Source of the DNA: Halocaridina rubra
Taxonomy: Eukaryota; Arthropoda; Malacostraca; Decapoda; Atyidae
DNA: 64,000 bases
Direction: 5' to 3'
NCBI GenBank assembly: GCA_037179515.1
Contig: JAXCGZ010017026.1
Location: 62,001-126,000 of the forward strand
Below, piece after piece: positions 52,815 through 62,500 of the stretch; within the stretch, counting starts at the first letter, position 1; every line of letters begins with the position of its first letter. The translations under genes were made by a program, and so were the position numbers. The notes under the pieces are model-generated. The model was not told where the DNA came from. It worked only from the letters and a program-made list of their open reading frames with translations, and did not search any database.

Positions 52815-53129
52815 GATCTAAGGAGAATTTTTGGAATTGACATCAAGAAAGTAATGCAGAGGTATATTAAAACCCAGCAGAGAATTGGATATCCATTACA
52901 CATCTTTTATAATCCCTTCACATCTGACAGGTCATTACACTCTCCATCTCTGTTTCTCTTTACAGCCTGATAAAGGCTGTTTTATTTTATTATTTTTTGG
53001 CCCGTCCTGGTGTGTGTGTAAAAACATTTTTTTTTTTTTTTTTTTTTTTTTAGTGTTCCTACTTCGCGGAAATTCACCTATCACGGTCGGTCCTGGAACC
53101 GAACCCCCACGATAAACGAGGTTTTACTG
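51963..53129. mobile_element. pogo/Tigger-like MITE carrying an internal inverted repeat
   Basis: Ends CAGTAATCCCTCACTATTTCGC (51963 on) and, inverted, CAGTAAAACCTCGTTTATCGTG (53129 downward), both followed by a GGTTC word and flanked by TA. These match the pogo/Tigger TIR style seen at 41398 and 46122. The centre has no transposase but a large inverted repeat (52051-53014) with poly(T) on both sides. Non-autonomous. Confidence 0.75.
52051..53014. repeat. large inverted repeat, arms ~300 bp, built from retroelement 3' ends and (TTA)n
   Basis: The left arm starts GACACCAGGACGGGCC and runs through AATATCCAATTCTCTGCTGG and CATTCTCCTTAGAT, a TTA array, then TTTTCCTTTGATGATGATTG to about 52345. 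The right arm repeats this in reverse from about 52695 to 53014, including the non-repetitive core CTCCACAATCGTCATCAAAG. The spacer (about 52346-52694) has TTA, a unique segment with CAGTGCCCCTCCCTAG, (GA)n at 52560-52592 and TAA. Each arm's outer end, read outward, resembles a retroelement 3' end with GGCCCGTCCTGGTGT. Confidence 0.87.
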
Positions 53130-53140
53130 TATATATATTT

Positions 53141-53259
53141 GGTAAGGAAGCCCATCAGTGAAACAACACATAGAAAAAATAACGCTATATTTCAGGTCCA
53201 GTTAGGACCCGAAATGTAGTGTTATTTCAGTGCCATATGCTAACAGCTTGTGCTTACTC
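53141..53259 (+). repeat. ~115-bp interspersed repeat, copy 3
   Basis: GGTAAGGAAGCCCATCAGTG at the left, CTAACAGCTTGTGCTTA at the right, and an internal hairpin TATTTCAGGTCC..GGACCCGAAATGTA. Bounded by TA-rich sequence. Reverse complement of the repeat at 779-889 and related to 6286-6398. Confidence 0.65.
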
Positions 53260-53901
53260 ATATATATACATACAGGGGGGTCCTCATTTAACGTCAGGGT
53301 CCCATTCCTGACAGCTGACTTAAATCAGATTTCGATCTAAGTCGGAACACACCTAAATTCAAACCTGGGTCCCCACCTGAACCTAATTAATTTAAAACAA
53401 TATAAAATAATATATTCTTAATCTGTGATAAAAAAAATACTAAAACTAAACCCAATAGTATTGCTTACCTTTAAAATGTATCAGTAGTAAAATTAAACTA
53501 CAGTACAGTGCATTATTGCTTACCGTTACTCTTGTAGTTGGCTTGCACACTGGAAGGGGTATTGCAAGAGAGGGAGAGACTGGCTTCTTGGGAGGTGGAA
53601 GTTGGAGAGGCAGATGCAGAGGAGACTGGGGAAGGAGAGTGGAAAGGCAAAAGAACATAATGGAGGTACTGGGGCAGGTGAGTCTATTGAGGTAGAGGGT
53701 ACAGGATCTGTTGCTGGGGGCTCTGCCTTCACGAAGAATTGGTCAAGGCGAGTCTGGAAGAATGATGCCTCTTTTCATATATTTCCTTGTAACACCTCAG
53801 GGCATCATTGATCCCTCTCTCCACATTATTGTACCTGGCAAAGTTGGGGTCCTGAGCATCAAGCTTTGCCAACAATTCCTCTGCCAAAGCAAACAATTCT
53901 T

Positions 53902-55110
53902 TCAATTCCTTGGTTGTGAATATCTTTGGCTCTGGCTTGGTAGCTCTTCCTCCTCTTTAAGCATTTGCTTTTCCAGCTGAATGAGATCCTCAGTTGATAA
54001 CTTCTTTCCATGAGATTCCAGGACTTTTACATCATCAACCTCCACCACCAACTCGAGCTCCTTAATCATGACATCTACGTTCTTGGTTACAGCCTCAACT
54101 GTCTTCTCAAAGCTTCGGAAGTCATCTACAAAATAGGGGCATGCATTCTTCCATACCCCATTCAAGTTCGTTTGCATCACTTCCTCCCAAGCATCACCAT
54201 TATTCTTCACAGCATAAAGAATATTGTACGACTTCCAGATGTCCTTGGGAGTCAGGTTCATGTCCTTCTCTATTGCCCTGAAAGCCATATCGATTGTTCT
54301 TTGGAGATAGTAGACCTTGAACGAGACAATGACCCCCTGTCCATTGGCTGTAACAAGGAAGTGGTATTCGGCAGAAGGTAAACCACCTTTACATTGGGAT
54401 GAATGTCATCCAAATGGCCCGGGTGACCAAGGGCATTGTCCAGGATTAGCAAAACCTAAAATGGCAGACCCTTGGAAGTACAGTATCTCTCCGTTTTAGG
54501 CAGAAAATGGTTGCTGAACCAGTCCTCAAATATTTGAAGGGTTATCCGAGCCCCTCCCTAATTATCTTGGCTAAAGCAATGGGAAAATATTTGCTGCTTC
54601 TTCATCACCACTAGCAGCTTTCCCTTGCACTCTTATATTATGCAAATTAACACGAGCCTTAAAACAATTAAACCACCCTCTACTAGCAACAAACTTCGAA
54701 CCTGCACTGCCCTTCCCCCTTTTCTCTTCTCAAATCTTTGAATAATATTTTAGCCTTTTCCTGTATTAACATAAGGCTGATTGGGATACACCGTCAATTT
54801 TGGTCTTCAAGCCAAAACATTAACAATCTCTCCAACTCGATCGTAAGGCAACTACGCTGACTCGTGATCACAGTGGACATCATAGGTGTCAAACCTTTCA
54901 CATGATCATGGATGCGATCTTTGTCCTTGATGATCATGGCCATGGTCGTACGGGCTAATCCGAGAATGCAGCCAATGTTCGTAGATTCTCCGTTTTCAGC
55001 ATGGTTTACCACTTCAATTTTAATTTCTATGGTGATGCCTTTCCTTTTCTTAGTAGCACTGCCATCAGAACTATCACTAACACGTTTGGAAGGCATAGTA
55101 ATTTCAGCAA
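53902..55110 (-). pseudogene. TIGD1/Jerky-like transposase, decayed
   Basis: N-terminal MPSKRVSDSSDGSATKKRK and HTH IEIKIEVVNHAENGES (from 55094). Frame-broken text around 54700-54540 still reads as the CENP-B HTH end (RGWFNCFKAR, NLHNIRVQGKAASGDEEAA), then skips to EDWFSNHF, so the first catalytic Asp segment is deleted. LLILDNALGHPG (second Asp) and TSLLQPMDRG (third Asp) follow in 54452-54270. The C-terminal part 54288-53902 (128 aa) contains MAFRAIEKD, DAWEEVMQTNLNGVWKN and an acidic Glu/Leu tail. The family acts as a DDE transposase; this copy cannot. Confidence 0.87.
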
Positions 55111-55749
55111 CAAGCAAACACAACAAGAGAGCAGACGAAAACGCTGGCACAATATGGCAGGTGGGAATAAACTGAGCGGTGGTTCTTCCTCTTCTAATGC
55201 CGCATGACACCGAATTCTTACACGATGCTCAACAAACTATTTTGAATTAAATCATATTTACAGCTATTTGTTTGGTGTTTTTTCTTTAAATTGGATATAC
55301 TCCTTAAATATAACCAAATATATAAACAAATAAATAAATAAAACCATTAACTTGATAAATATGAATACAGCTGTGCATGCGTGTGCATTTTAAATAAATT
55401 CGTTTTTTACAGCTATATGTATGGTTTTTTAATTTAATATAATCCTTCAATATAACCAGATATATAACAAATAAATAGATAAACCCATTAACATGATAAA
55501 TACAAATACAGTTGTGCATTCGTGTTTATTTCAAATAAAATTGCATTTACGGCTATGGGTTTGTTTGTTTTTTAAATTGAATATAATCCTTCAATGAAAC
55601 CAAATATATAAACAATTAAATAAATACAGCCATTGACTTGATAAATAACGTATACAGCAGTACTGCTAGCTGCGTATTCGTCTGCCGCTCTCACAAACCG
55701 TTTTGGTGCGTGGTTTGAATTTACTGCACCAGACAGGTAAAGTTAAAAG

Positions 55750-55957
55750 TTACAGTTTGCGGTTTTAGCCCTCCTATCAGAGGCATCGCCCCTGCTCTGG
55801 CGGGTGTCAGCCAGTGCAAGCCCCAACCCCTCACTGTGGTGTTCAGCCACAGCAGTGACCTTCCAAGTAAACAGCTTAAACTCTCGGTCCTGAGCGGGAA
55901 CCGATCTGTCGACCTCGCGAATGTGAGGCCAGCGTGTTACCACTGTACTTGCCAGGT
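55750..55957 (-). mobile_element. tRNA-derived SINE, family A, copy 2
   Basis: Minus-strand head CCTGGCAAGTACAGTGGTAA (A-box-like), GAGGTCGACAGATCGGTTCC (B-box region), and a body containing CCACAGTGAGGGGTTGGGG, matching 4488-4684. Its 3' part (GGCGGGTGTCAGCC side) differs from copy 1, which ends in an AAATAAAG-type tail. Confidence 0.78.
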
Positions 55958-56036
55958 GGAAAAATTAATATATATATGATTTACTATTTATTTACTGGCC
56001 TCTAACGTAATGGCAAAACGACGTTATATGAGGACC

Positions 56037-56040
<4 letters not shown>

Positions 56041-56127
<87 letters not shown>
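56041..56127. repeat. (TA)n microsatellite
   Basis: TA array between the TIGD element and the jockey/I LINE. Confidence 0.96.
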
Positions 56128-56129
<2 letters not shown>

Positions 56130-56133
56130 TAAC

Positions 56134-57390
56134 ATGCGTGGGCTGAACTCTAATCTTTCGTCTGTGGAACAGCACTTGGGCACTTTCCTCCCTAACCTCC
56201 TCCTCCTATCTGAAACCCAGCTATCTATACATGCTTCCGCTGACCCATTTCAAATCTCTAACTACAATCTGTATGCTCGTTTTCATTCCAAAGGTGGGGT
56301 CTGTGCATACTGCAACACTAACACTCCTATTGCGAGGCTCATGGACCTTGAATCTCCTGATTTTGATGTTCTCTGGCTAAAAGTCTATCTCTCCACTATC
56401 ACTATCTTCCTTTGCTTCTGCTTCTGTTCTACAACTCCACGAGTTTGTGTCTTTCTTTGAATATCTGTCCTCGTGCCATGAGACCTTGCTATCTTCTCAC
56501 CACATGCCGAAGTTCTCTACATTGGAGACCTCAATGTACACCACAGTGAGTGGCTTCATTCTTCTCACACTGATGTGGGAGGAAGCGAGGCCCTTGCTTT
56601 CTCTATTACTCACTTTCTGGAGCAAATTATCAAACATCCTACTCGCGTTCCTGATCATCACGAACATGCTTCAAACACTCTTGAAGTATTCTTTACTTCT
56701 AACCCGTCAAACTACTCTTATTCTGTGCTTTCCCCTCTCGGTAAATCTGACCACTCTATGGTCTCAGTTTCTTCCATTTTCGCTCCCCCACCACCAATCC
56801 CTCCTACTCAGCGCCGCCTTTGGCACTTTGAGCATACCCAACATGAAAAAATGCGTAACTTTCTCTTTGACTTCCCATGGGATGACTACTGCTTTCGGTC
56901 CCGCAACCCTGATCAGATAGCTCTAAAAGTTGCCGAGATCATGACCGCGAAAATGGAGGCGTACATCCCCTCTTCTACAAAAACTTTCTCTCCCCCTAAA
57001 CCTTGGTTTGATCGTCCCTGCTCCATGGCTATCCAGGCTAGGTATCGGGCTCACCGATCTTACCAAGCCTCTCCTTCTGATTTAACTCGCTCTGCTCTTA
57101 TTATAGCTAGGAATTGCTGTACTGCTAAGATTCGAAGGTCTAAGGCTTCCTTTATAAGAAGGAAAGTTGATGACCTTAAATCCTCTCCCACTGACAAATG
57201 CTTCTGGTCCTTAGCCAAAAACCTCTCCAAAAACTTCTGTAACTCTAGCTTTCCCCATCTCATTCGTTCTGATGGTTCTATAGCTTGCTCTCCCACTGAC
57301 AAAGTCACTCTCTTTGGCTCTCATTTTTCTGCCGACTCTTCTGTAAACGATTCCAGCGCACCCTGTTCCTCAATCTTTACCCCTCCCTAA
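56134..57390 (+). pseudogene. jockey/I LINE endonuclease and linker
   Basis: Endonuclease text in shifting frames: 56134-56460 (MRGLNSN, LLSETQLS with catalytic Glu, then LWLKVYL), an out-of-frame stretch 56425-56510 (EFVSFFEYLSSCHETLLSS), then from about 56505 the IGDLNVHHSEWL motif (catalytic Asp) and, in the frame 56575-57390, PLGKSDHSMVSVSS (catalytic Asp-His). The linker has KPWFDRPCSMAIQARYRAHRSY. It ends at a TAA made by a frameshift at about 57388. Confidence 0.85.
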
Positions 57391-57394
57391 CCCT

Positions 57395-58940
57395 ATGCCC
57401 TCACATATCCTTTCTTCACGCAAAGTTTATAAGGTTCTTCGCTCGCTAAAGACAAACAAGGCATCTGGCCCCGATGGTATCCCTGCAAAGTTCCTTAAGG
57501 AGTTTGTAGATGAACTGGCTCCCGTGCTTTGTCGTCTTTTTTGCCTCATTCTGTCAACCTGTATCTATCCATCATCTTGGAAGCATGCTCTAGATCAACC
57601 TCTTCCTAATAAGGGTGACCGCTCTATTCCTTCAACCTACCGACCTATTGCCCTAACCTCCGCTACTGCTAAAGTTTTCGAAACTTTGCTCAATTCTCAC
57701 TTCTTGAAATGCCTTGAATCTAACTCACTTATCTGCGATTACCAGTACAGCTTCTGCAAGGCAAGATCCACTGGTGATCTCCTATCCTATCTTAATCATG
57801 TATGGTCATCTTCTCTGAGGGGCTATGGGGAATCCTATGTCGTCACCCTAGATATCTCTAAAGCTTTTGACAGAGTCTGGCACAAGGCTCTGTTGGCCAA
57901 ACTCCCTGCCTATGGCTTTACCCCTTCTTTCTGTTCTCTGATCTCCAGTTTTCTTACTGAACGTTTTATATCTGTAGTTGTTGATGGCGTGACATCTAGC
58001 CCTTTCTCTGTTACCAGTAGTGTTCCACAGGGCTCTGTTCTTTCACCTACTCTCTTCCTTCTCTTCATCAATGATCTTCTACAATCCCCATCTTCACCTC
58101 TTCTTCATGCCATTGCTGATGATTCTACCCTTCACTTTTCCTCTGCCTTTTCTTCACAACCTTCATCTGTTACTCGTAATCAGTCTCGTATCACTCTTTC
58201 TTCTACTCTTAACTCCAATTTGCAGAGATTATCTGAGTGGGGCACTCAGAATTTAGTCCAAGTCAATGCCTCCAAGACACAATTTCTGGCTATCTCTTTA
58301 TCTTCTTCTCCTCCTGATAACCCTATTGTCTTCGAAACTAACGAAATTTACCCTCTTAACTCTATCAACATATTAGGAATCCATATAGCCTCTAACTTGT
58401 CTTGGAAGAATCACATAATCCAAATTTCTAAATCTTCATCCAAAATATTGGGGGTTTTGTTTTGTTTTTGTCATTACTTTTCCTCTTTGCAGTTACTTAA
58501 AATTTACAAAGGTCTTATCTGCACCTGCTTAGAATACTGCTTGCACATCTAGAGTGCTTCTTCTTATACTTATCTTTTTGATAGGGTTGAATCTAAGGCA
58601 GTCAGACTCATTAATGATCCTTCTCTTACTTCTAATCTGGATTCTTCGCCGTAAGGTATCTTCCCTTTTGCTTTTCTGTCGCTACTACTTCCATCGCTGC
58701 TCTAATGAGTTGGCGAGTTGCATCCCTCCCCCACTGCCAAGGCTGCGTAACACTCGCCAAGCGGCCTCATCTCACAGGTACTGTGAGGAGATTTGTAGCT
58801 CGCGGATTGGTCGGTGCAGCAACTGCTTCTTCCCATCTACCTCCAGACTCTGGAACTCTCTTCCTCCTTCTGTCTTTCCTAATTCTTATGACCTATCATC
58901 CTTCAAAAAGCAGATCTATCGTCATCTCAAAGCCTAGCCC
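57395..58940 (+). pseudogene. jockey/I LINE reverse transcriptase
   Basis: A 385-aa frame (57395-58552) with KTNKASGPDGIPAKFL, YRPIALTSATAKVFE, motif A VTLDISKAFDRVWH (catalytic Asp), motif B SSVPQGSVLSPTLFLL and motif C IADDSTLHF (catalytic Asp pair). A TAG at 58550 replaces a Trp-type codon in EYCLHI(W); homology continues (YLFDRVESKAVRLINDPS) to about 58650, then in the 58554-58937 frame to the C-terminus RLWNSLPPSVFPNSYDLSSFKKQIYRHL, the usual end of this family. Confidence 0.88.
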
Positions 58941-59143
58941 TCCATATCTCTGGGTTCTCTGTAATTTGACTGTTTTTTTTTCTGTCTGTCATTTTCCTCT
59001 GTGTGACATTACCTCATCTCTGCCTTGTCCTTAACCTTTTTCTTTTCCTCCGTCTTAGTATTTTCTCGTGCATGGGCCTTTATTGATAAGGGCAGTTTCT
59101 GCCTGTCCGGGTGTCACAATCATAAAATAAAAAAAAATATATA

Positions 59144-61610
59144 CACAGTAGTGCCCCCAACCCATGAATTTAATCTGTTCCTAAAACCTGTTCGTGGGAT
59201 GGTTTGTTCATGGGTTGGAATAATTTTTCCAATTGCAAAGCATGTAAATTCAATTAATCCGTTTCTAGTCCCAATAGATATTCATTTTAAAATTTTTCTA
59301 ATGAGTATAAACATGAAATATAATAAAGGTTGTATGTATATTATAGGAAAATTACATTAATAATCAAAAGGAATTCTACTCTATAACAAAGCATGTACAT
59401 ATTCAGTTGAATACACTAGTTGATACCCTATATAAAATAGCAAAGTCAAACGCTTAGAAACACTTATTTCATGCTCCCACTAATAACAAATAGTTAAGAA
59501 ATAAATATTATACATAAGAAACAGTATTGTATTTACCTTTGTGGATGATTGTTGCTGGCATACGTGGATGGTGGTGGAGGAGGAGGGGGACTTACTATTG
59601 GAAGAAGAGTCCCCTTACATAAAAACTTTAGGGAACTCTTCTGATACAGGCTGTATTTCTGGTGTTTTCTCTTTTGGAAGCTGCTTCTTGGCCTACTGGC
59701 ACAAGGACCCTAGAGAAGTTTGTCTTTTTCTTAGTTGGTAATTTTTCTAAAAATAATCCGCAAATTGTCATTTACCATGTTCACTACTCTATTGCCCACA
59801 GTTTTGTCTGGGTGATGATTCTCACTAAAGACCTGCACATCATTCCACTTACTAAAAATTTCTTCAAATTTTTCACTGGACACCTTTACCCTCTCCTCCC
59901 CCTCCTCCGATTACTGTTCCTCTTGGAGAGTCTTCACCTGTTTATGTTGCAACTCAATCAATTCTTCGGTGGTGAGTTCTTGTTTTTGGTCTTCCATCAG
60001 CTCCTCTACATCCTCCTCATTGACCTCCAATCCCAAACTTTGCCCGAGGCCACAATTTCACCCACAATTTTGATAGCTAACTCCTGCTTGAAACCCTCGA
60101 AGTCTCTATTAGTCACAGAACCTGGCCAAAGTTTCCTCCAGGCAGAACTCAATGTGCGATATGAGACCTCCTTCCATGCTTTCTCAATGAGGCCAATGCA
60201 GTGGAGAATATTAAAGTGGTCTTTCCAGAAATCACGAAGTGTCAAATCTGTGGCATTGGTGACCTGGAAACACCTGGCAAAAAGACCCTTCATATACACC
60301 ATCTTAAATTAGGAAATTACCTGCTGCTCCATAGGCTGGAGGATAGGAGTGGTGTTGGGAGGCAGAAATTTGACTTTTATGAAGATCTATTGTTAAGCAA
60401 GGTCTTCTTCCACACCTGGAGGATGGGCAGGAGTATTATCCATTATGAGGAGACACTTACAGGGCAAACCATTTTCCTAAAGATATTTCTTTACAGCTGG
60501 TGCAAACACTTCAGTCAACCACTCTAGGAATAAAATCCGCATCACCTAAGCGTTTGGATTTGTCCTCCACATTACCGGAAGGCTAGCCTTCAACACATTA
60601 TCGTGCTTTAAAACATATCGATTTTCTGAGTGGTAAACTAAAAGAGGCTTGATCTTACAGTCTCTACTAGTATTGGCGCGCAATAAAAGTGTAAGCCTGT
60701 CTTTCATTGGTATGTGGCCAGGCAGTGACTTCTCCTCTTGGGTTATATAGGTTCTTTTAGGCACTTTCTTCCAAGAGAGTCCCATTTCATCACAGTTAAA
60801 AACTTGTTGCGGAATGTAACCTTCACTCTCGATATATTTAGCGAATTCCTGCACGTACGAAACCACTGCCTTTTGGTCGGAACTAGCCATCTCGACATGT
60901 CTAATGAGGCTATGAATCCCAGTTCATCGACGAAAGTGTTCAAACCAGCTTCTGCTGGGTTTCAGTTCATCAGTTTTAGCGCCACTAGAACTCGGAGTGT
61001 TCACTACTAAATGATGGTGAATTAGCAAAGCTTTAGCGCATATTAAGGCCTCACTAACACTATCTCCAACCAGCTGTTTTTCATTTACTCTCACCAACAA
61101 TAATTATTCTACCTCGTGTATTAACTGTAACCTATTCTTCTTTAAGATAGCCACTCCTTTAGCCACGTCGGATGCCTAATAGATCTCTTTATTTTTCAAA
61201 ATCGTACAGATAGTTGATTTCGCCATGTTATACTGCATGGCGAGATCAGAAACACAAAATCCATTTTCATGCTTAGAAACTATTTCCTTCTTAGTTTCCA
61301 CTGTTATGCATCTAGGATGCTTAATGCCACTGTCACTATCGCACTTCACTTTCTTAGGAGACATAATGAGGGTTAACTTAAAGTAAAGGCAAAACAATGG
61401 AAAAGTACAAAGCAAGAACAACGAACAAACTATGCAGTGCGGGCACCAATGAAGAACTGAGAGAGCAACAATGTGGGTGAGGGGGAACATGGTTGCCCGG
61501 CCAGATGTTCATGTGTATGCATGTTCGTGACTTTAAAATTATTCGCAAAATTTATTCGTAAATTATGTTCATGGGAGAAGGTGTTCGTGAGTCAAGGGCA
61601 CTATTGTGTG
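59144..61610 (-). mobile_element. third TIGD-like pogo transposon, 2.5 kb
   Basis: Ends CACAGTAGTGCCC (left) and, inverted, CACACAATAGTGCCC (right), each next to TA; subterminal words ACCCATGAAT and CCATGAACAT recur in both ends (TTCATGGG). The minus strand holds a decayed transposase. The TIR differs from the other two pogo-like families here, so this is a separate family. Confidence 0.78.
60006..61360 (-). pseudogene. TIGD-like transposase, third family, decayed
   Basis: N-terminus MSPKKVKCDSDSGIK and HTH ITVETKKEIVSKHENGF (from 61365). DDE domain in pieces: 60890-60546 has VFNCDEMGLSWKKVP (first Asp); near 60460-60425 the text reads LIMDNTPAHP (second Asp); near 60360-60315 LPPNTTPILQPMEQQ, where the third acidic residue is Glu rather than Asp, followed by a TAA. 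The 60302-60006 frame continues with DFWKDHFNILHCIGLIEKAWKEVS. Stops and frameshifts separate these parts. Confidence 0.83.
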
Positions 61611-62500
61611 TATACACACACACACACACACAGAATATGGATGGAGAAATGAAAGAGAATGAAACACTCAGAGAGCAAATAAGATCTTTGGAGGAAGCAA
61701 ATAAAGCACAAGGGCAGGAGAGAAAGGAACTAGAAAAAAGAATAAAGAAGCTGGAAGGGGAAAAGAGTCAACTAGAATCTAGACTTTCTAAACAAGAAGA
61801 TAAAAACAAACAGCTGAATGACAACCTAAAGGAATTAGATGTTAGTTCACTGCTCTCTTCTGAGGGAGACGAGATTGCTGCTTGGAATGTCCAGATTAAG
61901 GAAAACATTGAACAGTTCAGAAAAGAGTTCCAGGAGCTGAATATGGAAAATGATGCCATGAAAACTTCCTTTGCTGATGCACCAAAGGGGAATGTGGCAG
62001 TAAAAGAGGCTGTAAAGGTGGTGGCACTGGAAAACATACAAACAGTTGACTATAAAGAGACAGTAATCGAAAAAATGAAAGACGTTGTGATGGAAAGGGC
62101 AAACCCACTCATCAGACAGGCACTTGATAAGGAGAAGACAGTGGTAATCTCAGGCATAAGCGAGTCCCAGGAGCCAACATGGCAGGGGAGACTTGAAAAA
62201 AATAAAGCTAGGGTTGTAGACCTGATAAGAAAGCTTGGAGTAGTATGTGGTCCTGAGGATATTGTAAACATACACCAACTAGGTAAATATTCGAGGGAAG
62301 GAAAGCCGAGACCAACAAAAGTAACCTTTGAGAGAGGGGAAACATGTAGGGAAATATTGTTGAGAAAAAAAAGTCTAAAAGACCTTCAAGAATTCAAACA
62401 AGTGTTCATTAGACAATACAGAACACAGGAAGAGATGGGAAAGATCAAAAACTTGTTGCAAGAGGCAAGAAGGTTAAATGATGAAAGAAATGAAGAATAG
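61565..62500 (+). CDS. CR1-type LINE ORF1 protein, chimeric N-terminus (311 aa)
   Basis: The ATG lies in the TIR of the TIGD element; about 24 residues (MFMGEGVRES..THTHTQ) derive from transposon and (CA)n before ORF1 proper begins at NMDGEMKENETLREQ. Coiled coil over about residues 25-130, RRM-like C-terminal region at about 190-270 (VVISGISESQEP, NIHQLGKYSREGKPRP), then KNLLQEARRLNDERNEE. A TAG at 62498-62500 replaces the Glu codon seen in other copies, ending the frame about 28 codons early. Expression of the chimera is not implied. Confidence 0.75.
   Translation: MFMGEGVRESRALLCVYTHTHTQNMDGEMKENETLREQIRSLEEANKAQGQERKELEKRIKKLEGEKSQLESRLSKQEDKNKQLNDNLKELDVSSLLSSEGDEIAAWNVQIKENIEQFRKEFQELNMENDAMKTSFADAPKGNVAVKEAVKVVALENIQTVDYKETVIEKMKDVVMERANPLIRQALDKEKTVVISGISESQEPTWQGRLEKNKARVVDLIRKLGVVCGPEDIVNIHQLGKYSREGKPRPTKVTFERGETCREILLRKKSLKDLQEFKQVFIRQYRTQEEMGKIKNLLQEARRLNDERNEE
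61611..61634. repeat. (CA)n microsatellite joining transposon and LINE
   Basis: CA run between the TIGD right end and the first base of the truncated CR1-type LINE. Confidence 0.93.

Larger units (their letters stand above)
53273..56040 (-). mobile_element. TIGD-like pogo transposon, second copy, 2.8 kb
   Basis: Left TIR CAGGGGGGTCCTCATTTAACG; right end, inverted, TAGTAGGTCCTCATATAACG, within TA-rich flanks. Contains a decayed minus-strand transposase (53480-55110), diverged 140-150-bp subterminal repeats (55240-55660, with CATTAACTTGATAAATA-type words) and a SINE (55750-55957). The same family, internally deleted, forms the outer element at 39966-51894. Confidence 0.82.
56128..59135 (+). 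mobile_element. jockey/I-superfamily LINE, 5' truncated, broken
   Basis: Starts inside the endonuclease (MRGLNSNLSSVEQHL) and runs through RT and the C-terminal region to a 3' UTR ending TGCCTGTCCGGGTGTCACAA and an A-rich tail (ATAAAATAAAAAAAAA). The protein flavour (ALPAYGF-type region, VTLDISKAFDRVWH, SSVPQGSVLSPTLFLLFIND) is that of jockey/I-group LINEs and distinct from the CR1-type and RTE copies. ORF1 is missing. At least three frameshifts and two stops. Confidence 0.87.

Noticed and set aside
53446..53811. Small Pro/Leu- or Gly-rich ORFs at 53446-53811
   Set aside because: They lie in the decayed C-terminal side of the TIGD element and show no conserved motif.
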